A stretch of DNA of 64,000 nucleotides from Acinetobacter bohemicus ANC 3994 (lineage in GTDB: Bacteria > Pseudomonadota > Gammaproteobacteria > Pseudomonadales > Moraxellaceae). Every line of letters begins with the position of its first letter. Position 1 is the first letter of the stretch. Positions 26,818 through 36,407 of the stretch are shown here, piece by piece. The notes under the pieces are model-generated. The model made no database searches. It was given only the letters and a program-made list of their open reading frames with translations, and had not been told where the DNA came from. The stretch lies in assembly GCF_000367925.1 (NCBI RefSeq), contig NZ_KB849176.1, positions 310,001 to 374,000 on the forward strand, read 5' to 3'. A program made the translations under genes and the position numbers.

Positions 26818-27182
26818 TGAAAAGTGCTACTGGTTTTTCGGGTTCAGGTTCTCGCGATTGGTTTATCCAGCGTTTGAGTGCTGTTGTACTGGCTGTTTAT
26901 ACCGTTGTGGTATTTGGTTGGATCCTGTGTAATGGTGGATTCAACTTTGAACAGTGGTATGGCTTTATGATGACATTACCGATGAAGATTTTATCTTTAT
27001 TGGCAGTCTTATCTCTAGTTGCGCATGCATGGATTGGTATGTGGCAGGTATTCACGGATTATGTGACTACTCGTCAAATGGGTCCTTCAGCTTCAGGTTT
27101 ACGCCTTGTACTGACTTCAGCAGTCATTATTGCTGTATTTGCATATGCAATCTGGGCAATCCAGATTTTTTGGGCGAATTGA
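26817..27182 (+). CDS. sdhD: Succinate dehydrogenase membrane anchor subunit
   Basis: The second anchor of complex II: three hydrophobic helices, with the RDWFIQRLSAV segment at the first helix and HAWIGMWQVFTDY carrying the second haem-ligand His region and quinone-site residues. The ATG at 26817 overlaps the sdhC stop by one base and gives MKSATGFSG, 121 residues. An in-frame ATG at 26802 would lie inside sdhC. Coupled translation with sdhC matches the need for equal amounts of both anchors. Confidence 0.93.
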   Translation: MKSATGFSGSGSRDWFIQRLSAVVLAVYTVVVFGWILCNGGFNFEQWYGFMMTLPMKILSLLAVLSLVAHAWIGMWQVFTDYVTTRQMGPSASGLRLVLTSAVIIAVFAYAIWAIQIFWAN

Positions 27183-27194
27183 TAGGAAAATGTC

Positions 27195-29093
27195 ATGGGC
27201 GCTATAACCCCTAAAGAAGATTACACAAATATTCCACACGAAACTTTCGATGCAGTCATCGTTGGTGGTGGTGGTTCAGGTATGCGCGCGTCTTACCAAC
27301 TTGCTCAAGCGGGTTTGAAAGTTGCTGTTTTAACTAAAGTATTCCCAACACGTTCGCACACTGTTGCAGCGCAGGGTGGTATTGGTGCATCTCTTGGTAA
27401 CATGCAAGAAGACAACTGGCACTACCACTTCTACGACACAGTTAAGGGTTCTGACTGGTTAGGCGACCAAGATGCAATCGAGTTTATGACTCGTGAAGCG
27501 CCGCAAGTGGTTTATGAGTTAGAACACTTGGGTATGCCATTTGACCGTAACGCAGACGGTACGATTTACCAACGTCCATTCGGTGGTCACTCTGCAAACT
27601 ACGGTGAAAAAGCGGTTCCACGTGCATGTGCTGCTGCTGACCGTACAGGTCACGCACTTCTTCACACGCTTTATCAAAGCAATGTGAAAATGGGTACACA
27701 ATTCTTTGTTGAATGGATCGCACTTGATCTGATTCGTAACGAAGCAGGTGATGTTCTTGGTGTAACAGCAATTGATCAAGAAACGGGTAAAATTGCAGTA
27801 TTCCAAGCCAAAGCGACATTGTTTGCTACAGGCGGTGCGGGTCGTGTTTACCGTGCATCTACTAACGCTTACATCAACACGGGTGATGGCCTTGGTATGG
27901 CTGCGCGTGCAGGTATTCCATTGCAAGATATGGAATTCTGGCAGTTCCACCCAACAGGTGTTGCGGGTGCGGGTGTATTGTTAACTGAAGGTTGTCGTGG
28001 TGAGGGTGCAATCCTTCGTAACGATGCTGGCGAGCCGTTCATGGAACGCTATGCACCAACTTTAAAAGACTTGGCGCCACGTGACTTCGTATCACGTTCT
28101 ATGGACCAAGAAATTAAAGAAGGTCGTGGTTGTGGTCCGAAGAAAGACTACATTTTGCTTGATATGACGCACTTGGGTGCTGAAACGATCATGAAACGTC
28201 TTCCATCTGTATTTGAGATTGGTAAGAAGTTCGCGAACGTTGACATCACTAAAGAACCAATTCCAGTTGTACCAACAATCCATTATCAAATGGGTGGTAT
28301 TCCAACGAATATCCATGGTCAAGTGGTGTTACCTGAAGGTTCTGAAACTGAAGCATTTACAGCTCATTATGACAAAGATAGCGATATCTATTCGACTAAT
28401 GCGGGCGATCGTAACTTTACGAAACCTGTTAAAGGCTTCTATGCAATTGGTGAGTGTTCTTGCGTATCTGTACATGGTGCAAACCGTCTAGGTACGAACT
28501 CATTACTTGACTTGGTTGTATTTGGTAAAGCTGCGGGTGAGCACATCATCGACTATGTGACTAAACACCACGGTGATCAATACCAGCCACTTCCTACCAC
28601 TGTACTTGAGCAAACTGTTGCACGTATCCGTAAATTGGATGACTCAACAACAGGCGAAAATGCACAAGAAGTTGCAGATGCAATCCGTGACATCGTACAA
28701 GACCATGCTGGTGTATTCCGTACAACTGCACTTCTTGAAGAAGGTGTGAAGCAAATTCTTGCGATTGAACCACGTGTACGCAACATTCACTTGAAAGACA
28801 AATCTAAAGTATTTAACACTGCGCGTGTAGAAGCTTTAGAAGTTGAAAACTTGTATGAAGTTGCTAAAGCGACATTGATTTCAGCTGCTGCTCGTAAAGA
28901 GTGTCGTGGTGCGCATACAGTTGTAGACTTTGAAGAGTCGCCTGATCACCCAGCTTATCCTTATGGTCGTCGTGATGATGAGTGGATGAAACATACTTTG
29001 TGGTATTCATCAGACAACCGTCTTGAGTACAAGCCAGTGCGTTACAAGCCATTGTCAGTTGCTGCAATTCCACCTAAACCACGTACATTCTAA
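27195..29093 (+). CDS. sdhA: Succinate dehydrogenase flavoprotein subunit
   Basis: The 632-residue catalytic subunit oxidises succinate to fumarate. The FAD loop is VIVGGGGSGMRAS, and covalent FAD attachment is at His55 in TRSHTVAAQGG. Active-site motifs are QFHPTGVAGAGVL and the arginine in VHGANRLGTNSL. The C-terminal RKECRGAHTV segment is also typical. A ribosome site (TAGGAAAA) precedes the ATG, 12 bases after sdhD. It faces the cytoplasm and passes electrons to SdhB. Confidence 0.97.
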   Translation: MGAITPKEDYTNIPHETFDAVIVGGGGSGMRASYQLAQAGLKVAVLTKVFPTRSHTVAAQGGIGASLGNMQEDNWHYHFYDTVKGSDWLGDQDAIEFMTREAPQVVYELEHLGMPFDRNADGTIYQRPFGGHSANYGEKAVPRACAAADRTGHALLHTLYQSNVKMGTQFFVEWIALDLIRNEAGDVLGVTAIDQETGKIAVFQAKATLFATGGAGRVYRASTNAYINTGDGLGMAARAGIPLQDMEFWQFHPTGVAGAGVLLTEGCRGEGAILRNDAGEPFMERYAPTLKDLAPRDFVSRSMDQEIKEGRGCGPKKDYILLDMTHLGAETIMKRLPSVFEIGKKFANVDITKEPIPVVPTIHYQMGGIPTNIHGQVVLPEGSETEAFTAHYDKDSDIYSTNAGDRNFTKPVKGFYAIGECSCVSVHGANRLGTNSLLDLVVFGKAAGEHIIDYVTKHHGDQYQPLPTTVLEQTVARIRKLDDSTTGENAQEVADAIRDIVQDHAGVFRTTALLEEGVKQILAIEPRVRNIHLKDKSKVFNTARVEALEVENLYEVAKATLISAAARKECRGAHTVVDFEESPDHPAYPYGRRDDEWMKHTLWYSSDNRLEYKPVRYKPLSVAAIPPKPRTF

Positions 29094-29107
29094 TTGGGAG
29101 AAGTAAG

Positions 29108-29818
29108 ATGAGTAGAGGTACTCGTACATTTAATATCTACCGCTACGATCCTGATAAGGATAAAGCACCGTACATGCAAACTTTCAAGCTGGAGTTGACT
29201 GATAAGCACCGTATGTTGCTTGATGCGCTTCTTGCATTGAAAGTACAGGATGAATCATTAACATTCCGCCGCTCATGCCGTGAAGGTATTTGTGGTTCGG
29301 ATGGTGTGAACATTAATGGTAAAAATGGTTTAGCGTGTCTTTTGAACCTAAATGATTTACCAGAAGTGATTACTGTTCGTCCTTTACCGGGTTTGCCAGT
29401 GGTTAAAGATTTAGTTGTGGATATGAATCAGTTCTACGATCAGTATGACAAAATCCAGCCATTCCTAATCAACAACCAACCTGCACCACCAAAAGAGCGT
29501 TTACAGTCTCCTGAAGAGCGTGAACATTTAGATGGTTTATACGAATGTATTCTTTGTGCATGTTGTTCAACTTCATGCCCATCATTTTGGTGGAACCCAG
29601 ATAAATTCTTGGGTCCTTCAGCATTGTTAAATGCATATCGTTTTATCATCGATTCACGTGATACAGCAACTCAAGACCGTTTATCGCGTCTTGACGACCC
29701 GTTCTCGTTGTTCCGTTGTAAAGGGATTATGAACTGTGTATCAGTTTGTCCTAAAGGTCTAAATCCAACTAAAGCAATCGGTCACATCCGTAGTATGTTG
29801 TTAGATCAAGCGGGCTAA
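29108..29818 (+). CDS. sdhB: Succinate dehydrogenase iron-sulfur subunit
   Basis: A 236-residue protein with three cluster-binding regions: SCREGICGSDG with a later LAC for the 2Fe-2S centre; CILCACCSTSCPSFWW for the 4Fe-4S centre; and CKGIMNCVSVCPKGLNP completing the 3Fe-4S and 4Fe-4S sites. It carries electrons from SdhA flavin to the quinone in the membrane anchors. It starts 14 bases after sdhA, and a strong terminator follows its stop. Confidence 0.97.
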   Translation: MSRGTRTFNIYRYDPDKDKAPYMQTFKLELTDKHRMLLDALLALKVQDESLTFRRSCREGICGSDGVNINGKNGLACLLNLNDLPEVITVRPLPGLPVVKDLVVDMNQFYDQYDKIQPFLINNQPAPPKERLQSPEEREHLDGLYECILCACCSTSCPSFWWNPDKFLGPSALLNAYRFIIDSRDTATQDRLSRLDDPFSLFRCKGIMNCVSVCPKGLNPTKAIGHIRSMLLDQAG

Positions 29819-29830
29819 TCTGCATCAGTT

Positions 29831-29862
29831 AAAAAAAGCACACCATCTGGTGTGCTTTTTTT
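29831..29862 (+). terminator. Terminator of sdhCDAB
   Basis: AAAGCACACCA and TGGTGTGCTTT form a stem of at least 11 bp with a 2-base centre, flanked by A and T tracts, 12 bases after sdhB. It separates sdhCDAB from the suc genes. Confidence 0.9.
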
Positions 29863-30436
29863 ATGCTTTTAATATTGTTGTGATTGATGCTGTTGTATAA
29901 AAAAGATACATGTGAAAATACTTATGCTGAAGTAGATTTTTTTGAGTGTTTATTTGAAGGGCTTAAAATTAAAGCTAAAACTGACTAAAAACCAATTTAA
30001 TTGTTGTGAAGTTGTTCGAATCGGCAATTAAGGCGTTAATCTTGAGCTCGAATCTGCAAAGTTGCTGTTAAAATGTTACCATATAACGTAAATGAAGAGA
30101 GCGGGTTTAAATATTGTGCTCTCTTTTGTTATCTGTGATTTGGTGGTGTAGGACTATGGTCTACATTGAATCTAATTATTAGATAAAGCACCATATATTA
30201 GATGGAAATAATGGTTATGTATTTCGCAAGTTTATGAGAGGTATGTGTCAAAAAAATTAATCGTAACTAGAGAACATGTTACGATTTAACACCAAGCTAT
30301 AGGTGAAAAAAGTACTGAGTTTATGTATGTTTTTTCAACATTCTAGATTGTGAGAGAGATTTAAAAAAAAAGATAAATCGCTTTAGAAAAATTAAGTCGC
30401 GTGCTTATTTTTTCTAAGTCGATTTGCAAAAAATTG

Positions 30437-30590
30437 CTCGATTTTGGTCGAGTATTTTAATGAGTGATGATGCCGCTGAGGGGCGTTATGATTCATTGTT
30501 CACATTGGGTTATTCCTGATGTAGTGATAACGCCCCATGGCTTATGCCTTGTGGGGGATTAATGTCATATTACCAATTTGACATTATTAA
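30437..30590 (+). ncRNA. Structured 5' leader of sucA, candidate cis-regulatory RNA
   Basis: The 775 bases between sdhB and sucA hold no gene, but the last 200 are rich in stems. There is CTCGA/TCGAG (30437-30452); then a perfect 10-bp pair GGGGCGTTAT (30480-30489) with ATAACGCCCC (30527-30536); then CCCCA-GGC/GCC-TGGGG (30533-30555), which competes for the same C run; then AATGTCA/TGACATT (30561-30585). Mutually exclusive pairing is a feature of switches and attenuators. Candidate sucA leader motifs have been described in other proteobacteria; whether this is one of them cannot be told here. Confidence 0.45.
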
Positions 30591-30637
30591 TCATGGGTTC
30601 GCTTAAAAAGCATCCTGAAATGTTTTTGCAATAGGAA

Positions 30638-33490
30638 ATGGGTCCACAAATGCAAGAAGTTGCTGACGCACTGCGTCTTGACACTGAACTTTCCGCTGAC
30701 AGTGCAGCGTATATTGAAGAACTTTATGAACATTATTTGACGTCACCAGATTCTGTAGGGTCGGACTGGCGCGAATATTTCGATAAATTCCCTAAAGGTG
30801 ATCAACCACATAGCAATGTACGTGAGCAATTCCTTTTATTAGGTCGCAATTCAAGTCGCGTTCAACCTGTTGTTCAAAGTGCTGTAAGTTCTGAACATGA
30901 ACGTCGTCAAATTGGCGTTTTACAACTTATTGCTGCTTATCGTAATCGTGGTCATCAAAAAGCAAAATTAGATCCTTTAGGTTTGGCTAAACGTGAAGAT
31001 GTTCCAGATTTAGATCTTGCTTCACATGGTTTAACGAAATCAGATTTAGATACCGTCTTTAATGCAGGTAACCTTGCTCTAGGGAAGTCTGAAGCGACTT
31101 TAGGCGAAATGGTTAACGCAATGGAAGCAACATATTGTGCTTCTATTGGTGTTGAATACATGCATATTGTTGATACCAAAGAAAAACGCTGGATTCAACA
31201 ACGTCTTGAAGGTGCTAAAGGTCAATTTGGCTTTACTGCTGACCAGAAAAAACATGTTTTAGAACGCTTAACCGCTGCTGAAGGTCTAGAAAAATTCCTA
31301 GGCAATAAATATGTTGGCGCTAAACGTTTTGGTGTTGAAGGCGGTGAGTCTTTCATTCCAATGGTCAACGAACTGATTCAACGTGCAGGTGCTGTAGGTT
31401 GTAAAGAAGTCGTGATTGGTATGCCACACCGTGGACGTTTAAACTTACTTGTAAACATTATGGGTAAAAACCCTGCTGATTTATTTGGTGAGTTTGAAGG
31501 TAAATCAATTCATAAGAAAGGTTCTGGCGACGTTAAATATCACCAAGGTTTCTCTTCAAATGTGATGACACCGGGTGGCGAAGTTCACTTGGCATTGGCG
31601 TTTAACCCATCGCATTTAGAAATCGTTGGACCAGTAGTTGAAGGTTCTGTACGTGCACGTCAAGTACGTCGTAAAGACATTGGCGGTGATGACGTATTAC
31701 CAGTGATTGTTCATGGTGATGCGGCATTTGCAGGTCAAGGTGTTAACCAAGAAACCTTCCAAATGTCACAAACACGTGGTTATACCGTTGGTGGTACAGT
31801 TCATATTGTGGTGAACAACCAAGTTGGTTTTACCACATCTGACCCACGTGATGCGCGTTCTACAGAATACTGTACCGATATCGCGAAAATGATTCAGGCA
31901 CCGATCTTCCATGTCAATGGTGATGATCCTGAGTCTGTATTGTTTGTTGCTCAATTGGCACATGATTTCCGTCATACCTTCCGTAAGGATGTTGTGATTG
32001 ACATGTTCTGCTACCGTCGTCGTGGTCATAACGAAGCGGATGAGCCTGCTGCAACTCAACCTATGATGTATCAAGTGATTAACAAAAAAGCGACTACACG
32101 TACGCTTTATGCGGATCAATTGGTACAGCAAAATGTATTAGATCGTGCAGCAGCAGATCAAATGGTAGAAGATTACCGTGCAGATTTAGAAGCGGGCAAA
32201 CACGTTGCCAATGCATTGGTACTTGAACCAAACGAAAAAATGTTTGTCGATTGGACGCCTTATTTGGGTCACGATTATACAGATGACTGGGATACCACTT
32301 TCCCAATCGAGCGTTTGAAAGAGCTTGGCACGAAAATGCGCGAGCTTCCAGAAGGCTTCGTGATGCAACGTCAGGTGTCTAAAGTGATTGATGATCGCTT
32401 GAAGATGCAAACGGGTGAAATCCCATTAAACTGGGGTGCTGCTGAAACTTTAGCTTATGCGACTGTTTTGGATGAAGGCTACTTATTCCGTTTAACTGGT
32501 GAAGACGTTGGCCGTGGTACATTCTCGCATCGTCATGCAAAATTGCATAACCAAGTGGATGGTTCAACTTACATTCCATTATGTAACTTGAAAGAAAACC
32601 AACCACGTACGGCTATTTATGACTCACTATTGTCAGAAATGGCGGTGTTGGCATTTGAATACGGTTATTCAACGACTTTACCGAAAAGCTTGATTATTTG
32701 GGAAGCACAATTCGGTGACTTCGCAAACTGTGCGCAAGTAGTGATTGACCAATTTATCGCTTCTGGTGAAACCAAGTGGGAACGTGTTTGTGGTTTAACA
32801 TTATTGCTTCCACACGGTTTTGAAGGTCAAGGTCCGGAGCATTCATCTGCACGTTTAGAACGTTTCTTACAGCTTTGTGCTGAAGACAACATGCAAGTGA
32901 TTACACCGACAACGCCTGCACAGATTTTCCATGCCATGCGTCGTCAAGCAATTCGTCCAATTCGTAAACCAATGATCGTGACTTCACCGAAGTCATTGCT
33001 TCGTCATAAGCTTGCAACCTCTACTTTAGAAGAACTTGCAACTGGCACATTCCAGACTGTGATTGATGAAGTGGATCAAATCAACAAAGCAGACGTAACG
33101 CGTTTGGTACTTTGTGGTGGTAAAGTTTACTACGACTTACTTGAAAAACGTCGTGTAGAAGAACTTAACAACACTGCAATCGTTCGTATTGAACAATTGT
33201 ATCCGTACCCAGAACAACGTATTGCTGAAGTATTTGCTTCTTATCCGAATGTAAAAGAAATCGTTTGGACGCAAGAAGAACCGAAAAACCAAGGTGCTTG
33301 GTTATTCATCGCACCTCGTTTGTATGATGATGTGATGAAAACGGGTAAACAAGTTCATATTAGCTATGCAGGCCGTCCAGCTTCTGCTGCGCCAGCTTGT
33401 GGTTCACCATACTTACATGCAAAACAACAAGCTCAGCTCGTTAATGACGCACTTGCGATCGTAGCTGAACAATCAGGAGATTCTAAATAA
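30638..33490 (+). CDS. sucA: 2-oxoglutarate dehydrogenase E1 component
   Basis: The 950-residue thiamine diphosphate enzyme decarboxylates 2-oxoglutarate and transfers the succinyl group to the lipoyl arm of SucB. Visible: the N-terminal SucB-binding helix (YIEELYEHYLTSPDSVG); GMPHRGRLNLL; the ThDP-binding HGDAAFAGQGVNQE ... NNQVGFTTS; and C-terminal EEPKNQGAW. ATG 30638 follows AGGAA closely; ATG 30650 (MQEVADALRL) is the alternative and matches the usual family start. The stop overlaps the sucB ATG by one base. Confidence 0.97.
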   Translation: MGPQMQEVADALRLDTELSADSAAYIEELYEHYLTSPDSVGSDWREYFDKFPKGDQPHSNVREQFLLLGRNSSRVQPVVQSAVSSEHERRQIGVLQLIAAYRNRGHQKAKLDPLGLAKREDVPDLDLASHGLTKSDLDTVFNAGNLALGKSEATLGEMVNAMEATYCASIGVEYMHIVDTKEKRWIQQRLEGAKGQFGFTADQKKHVLERLTAAEGLEKFLGNKYVGAKRFGVEGGESFIPMVNELIQRAGAVGCKEVVIGMPHRGRLNLLVNIMGKNPADLFGEFEGKSIHKKGSGDVKYHQGFSSNVMTPGGEVHLALAFNPSHLEIVGPVVEGSVRARQVRRKDIGGDDVLPVIVHGDAAFAGQGVNQETFQMSQTRGYTVGGTVHIVVNNQVGFTTSDPRDARSTEYCTDIAKMIQAPIFHVNGDDPESVLFVAQLAHDFRHTFRKDVVIDMFCYRRRGHNEADEPAATQPMMYQVINKKATTRTLYADQLVQQNVLDRAAADQMVEDYRADLEAGKHVANALVLEPNEKMFVDWTPYLGHDYTDDWDTTFPIERLKELGTKMRELPEGFVMQRQVSKVIDDRLKMQTGEIPLNWGAAETLAYATVLDEGYLFRLTGEDVGRGTFSHRHAKLHNQVDGSTYIPLCNLKENQPRTAIYDSLLSEMAVLAFEYGYSTTLPKSLIIWEAQFGDFANCAQVVIDQFIASGETKWERVCGLTLLLPHGFEGQGPEHSSARLERFLQLCAEDNMQVITPTTPAQIFHAMRRQAIRPIRKPMIVTSPKSLLRHKLATSTLEELATGTFQTVIDEVDQINKADVTRLVLCGGKVYYDLLEKRRVEELNNTAIVRIEQLYPYPEQRIAEVFASYPNVKEIVWTQEEPKNQGAWLFIAPRLYDDVMKTGKQVHISYAGRPASAAPACGSPYLHAKQQAQLVNDALAIVAEQSGDSK

Positions 33491-34701
33491 TGGCAACCGA
33501 AATTAAAGCACCGGTATTCCCAGAGTCAGTTGCTGACGGAACAATTGCAACTTGGCACAAACAACCGGGTGAAGCAGTATCACGTGATGAAGTCATCTGT
33601 GATATTGAAACTGATAAAGTTGTTTTAGAAGTTGTTGCTCCTGCTGATGGTACGCTTGTTACAATCATTAAAGGTGAAGGCGATACAGTTCTATCAAGCG
33701 AAGTGATTGCTCAGTTTGAAGAAGGTGCTGTTTCTGGCGCTGCGCAAACTCAAGCCGTTCAAGCAAATGTTGAACAAGCTGCGTCTCAAACTGAAGCAGG
33801 CGCTGCGCCTGTGGTTGAACGTGCTCAACAAGTTTCTGATCAAGCACCTGCGGTACGTAAAGCGTTAACTGAAACTGGCATTGCTGCTGGTGATGTTGCG
33901 GGTACTGGTCGTGGTGGTCGCATCACTAAAGAAGATGTTGCGAATCATCAAACTAAACCAGCTATTCCTGCTGCTGCACCGTTAAGCGTAGCGGTTGGCG
34001 AACGTATCGAAAAACGCGTTCCGATGACGCGTTTACGTAAGCGTGTTGCTGAACGTTTGCTTGCTGCTACGCAACAAACGGCAATGTTGACGACGTTTAA
34101 CGAAGTGAACATGAAACCAATCATGGAAATGCGTGCACAATTTAAAGATGCGTTTGAAAAGCGTCACGGTGCACGTCTTGGCTTTATGTCATTCTTTGTG
34201 AAAGCTGCAACCGAAGCACTTAAACGCTACCCAGCGGTAAATGCATCGATTGATGGCGATGATATTGTTTATCATGGTTATTATGACATCGGTGTTGCCG
34301 TTTCATCTGAACGTGGTTTAGTGGTTCCTGTATTACGTGATACAGACCGCATGAACTATGCTGAAGTTGAAAATGGTATCCGTGCATACGCTGGTAAAGC
34401 GCGTGATGGTAAATTGGGTATTGAAGATATGACTGGCGGTACGTTCACTATTACTAATGGTGGTACTTTCGGTTCATTATTATCGACTCCGATCTTGAAT
34501 ACGCCACAAACAGCGATTTTGGGTATGCATAAAATCCAAGAGCGCCCGATGGCTGTAAATGGTCAAGTCGAAATCTTGCCAATGATGTACTTAGCGCTTT
34601 CTTATGACCATCGTTTAATCGATGGTAAAGAAGCTGTAGGTTTTCTTGTAGCAATTAAAGAATTGTTAGAAGAGCCAGCTCGACTTATTCTTGACCTATA
34701 A
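33490..34701 (+). CDS. sucB: Dihydrolipoyl succinyltransferase (E2 of 2-oxoglutarate dehydrogenase)
   Basis: A 403-residue core protein. The lipoyl domain has the attachment lysine in ETDKVV (Lys43). An Ala/Gln/Glu-rich linker (about 80-110) follows, then the E1/E3-binding domain (PAVRKALTETGI ... GTGRGGRITKEDV), and the catalytic acetyltransferase domain ending with SYDHRLIDGKEAV, where His and Asp are catalytic. It assembles the complex and moves the succinyl group to CoA. Coupled to sucA by a one-base overlap. Confidence 0.97.
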   Translation: MATEIKAPVFPESVADGTIATWHKQPGEAVSRDEVICDIETDKVVLEVVAPADGTLVTIIKGEGDTVLSSEVIAQFEEGAVSGAAQTQAVQANVEQAASQTEAGAAPVVERAQQVSDQAPAVRKALTETGIAAGDVAGTGRGGRITKEDVANHQTKPAIPAAAPLSVAVGERIEKRVPMTRLRKRVAERLLAATQQTAMLTTFNEVNMKPIMEMRAQFKDAFEKRHGARLGFMSFFVKAATEALKRYPAVNASIDGDDIVYHGYYDIGVAVSSERGLVVPVLRDTDRMNYAEVENGIRAYAGKARDGKLGIEDMTGGTFTITNGGTFGSLLSTPILNTPQTAILGMHKIQERPMAVNGQVEILPMMYLALSYDHRLIDGKEAVGFLVAIKELLEEPARLILDL

Positions 34702-34714
34702 CTAATTTATGATA

Positions 34715-34785
34715 AATCTCCCCTAACTCCTCTTTATGAAAGAGGGGAGAGTCCTCCTTAGAAAAAGGGGGGATTTAGGGGGATT
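34715..34785. repeat. Palindromic intergenic repeat, copy A (sucB/lpd)
   Basis: About 71 bases: ends AATCTCCCCTAA and TTAGGGGGATT pair imperfectly. Inside are two hairpins, CTCCTCTTT/AAAGAGGGGAG and TCCTCCTT/AAAGGGGGGA. It is closely related to the element at 49513-49587. A transcribed copy would fold into a three-stem RNA between sucB and lpd. Confidence 0.8.
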
Positions 34786-34799
34786 AAATGGAGATAAAA

Positions 34800-36233
34800 A
34801 TGTCTCAACAGTTTGATCTTGTTGTGATCGGCGGTGGACCAGGTGGTTATGAAGCGGCGATTCGTGCTGCTCAACTTGGTTTTAAAGTTGCTTGTATTGA
34901 AAAACGCATTCATAAAGGTAAACCATCTTTAGGTGGTACATGCTTAAACGTGGGTTGTATCCCATCGAAAGCGTTGCTTGACTCTTCACATCGTTATGAA
35001 GATACAGTGCATCACTTAGATGACCACGGTATTACCACAGGTGACGTGAAGTTTGATCTTGCAAAATTACTTGCACGTAAAGACAAAATTGTTGACCAAT
35101 TGACCATGGGTATTGATGGCCTTCTAAAAGGTAACGGTATCGAGTGGTTAAAAGGTACAGGTAAATTACTTGCAGGTAAAAAAGTAGAATTTGTATCTCA
35201 CGAAGGTGAAACTCAAGTTTTAGAGCCTAAGTACGTGATTCTTGCAACGGGTTCTGTGCCAATTAACATCCCATCAGCATCAGTTGATCAAAACATCATT
35301 GTTGACTCAACTGGCGCACTAGAATTCCAAGAAGTACCTAAGCGTTTAGGTGTGATTGGTGCAGGTGTGATTGGTCTAGAGCTAGGTTCTGTTTGGCGTC
35401 GTTTGGGTGCTGAAGTTGTTGTATTTGAAGCAATGGATGCATTCTTACCAATGGCTGATAAAGCCTTGGCAAAAGACTACCAAAAACTGTTGACTAAACA
35501 AGGTCTTGATATCCGTGTTGGCGCTAAAGTTGCTGGCACAGAAGTTAACGGTTCTGAAGTGACTGTTAAATATACTCAAGGCGGCGAAGAAAAAACTCAA
35601 GTATTTGATAAGTTGATCGTTTGTGTAGGCCGTCGTGCTTATGCTGAAGGCTTATTGGCTGATGATTGTGGTATTAAACTAACTGAACGTGGTTTAGTTG
35701 AAGTGAACGATTGGTGTGCGACTTCTGTTGAAGGTGTATATGCAATTGGTGACTTAGTACGTGGTCCAATGCTTGCGCATAAAGCAATGGAAGAAGGCGT
35801 AATGGCTGTTGAACGTATTCACGGTCATGCGGCTCAAGTGAACTATGACACCATCATTTCTGTAATCTACACACACCCAGAAGCGGCGTGGGTCGGTTTA
35901 ACAGAACAGCAAGCGATCGAGAAAGGTCACGAAGTAAAAACCGGTCAATTCGGTTTCGCTGCAAACGGCCGTGCAATGGCTGCTGGTGAAAATGCTGGTT
36001 TCGTGAAGTTTGTTGCTGATGCGAAAACAGATCGTTTACTGGGTATGCACGTGATTGGACCTGCTGCGTCTGATATCGTACACCAAGGTATGATTGCACT
36101 TGAGTTTGTATCTTCTGTTGAAGATTTACAGTTGATGACTTTTGGTCACCCAACATTCTCTGAAGTGGTTCATGAAGCTGCACTTGCAGTAGATGGACGT
36201 GCGATTCACGCGATTCAGCGTAAACGCAAATAA
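34800..36233 (+). CDS. lpd: Dihydrolipoamide dehydrogenase (E3)
   Basis: A 477-residue flavoprotein that reoxidises dihydrolipoamide with NAD. FAD loop VVIGGGPGGYEAAIRAA; redox disulfide GGTCLNVGCIPSK; NAD loop GVIGAGVIGLELGSVW; second FAD motif VYAIGDLVRGPMLAHKA; catalytic His-Glu in GHPTFSEVVHEAA. An ATG at 34788 exists, but GGAG at 34790 serves the ATG at 34800, which gives the family start MSQQFDLV. It lies downstream of sucB across the palindromic repeat, and a terminator follows. Confidence 0.96.
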   Translation: MSQQFDLVVIGGGPGGYEAAIRAAQLGFKVACIEKRIHKGKPSLGGTCLNVGCIPSKALLDSSHRYEDTVHHLDDHGITTGDVKFDLAKLLARKDKIVDQLTMGIDGLLKGNGIEWLKGTGKLLAGKKVEFVSHEGETQVLEPKYVILATGSVPINIPSASVDQNIIVDSTGALEFQEVPKRLGVIGAGVIGLELGSVWRRLGAEVVVFEAMDAFLPMADKALAKDYQKLLTKQGLDIRVGAKVAGTEVNGSEVTVKYTQGGEEKTQVFDKLIVCVGRRAYAEGLLADDCGIKLTERGLVEVNDWCATSVEGVYAIGDLVRGPMLAHKAMEEGVMAVERIHGHAAQVNYDTIISVIYTHPEAAWVGLTEQQAIEKGHEVKTGQFGFAANGRAMAAGENAGFVKFVADAKTDRLLGMHVIGPAASDIVHQGMIALEFVSSVEDLQLMTFGHPTFSEVVHEAALAVDGRAIHAIQRKRK

Positions 36234-36240
36234 GATTCAA

Positions 36241-36267
36241 AAAAGAGCGGCTTAGGTCGCTCTTTTT
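36241..36267 (+). terminator. Terminator after lpd
   Basis: AAAAGAGCG and CGCTCTTTT form a 9-bp stem with an 8-base loop and T tract, 7 bases after the lpd stop. It suggests that sucCD, 170 bases further, has its own promoter or depends on readthrough. Confidence 0.85.
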
Positions 36268-36407
36268 ACATTTGGTGGTTGTTTTTATTGGAACAATCAT
36301 CTAAAAATAAAGATAAGAAAGATTTTAAAAAATGCCAGTGCTGCTTTGACGGATGTCTGGGTATTGGTGGTTCATAACAAAGCGAAGAAGTAATAAAAGG
36401 TTATTCA

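Noticed and set aside
27484..27950. Two long minus-strand reading frames inside sdhA
   Set aside because: Antisense to a highly conserved gene, with no ribosome site or family match.
31766..32131. 121-residue minus-strand frame inside sucA
   Set aside because: Shadow of a conserved coding sequence.
35854..36300. 148-residue minus-strand frame over the end of lpd
   Set aside because: Gln/His-rich composition is the antisense of lpd; it also crosses the lpd terminator.
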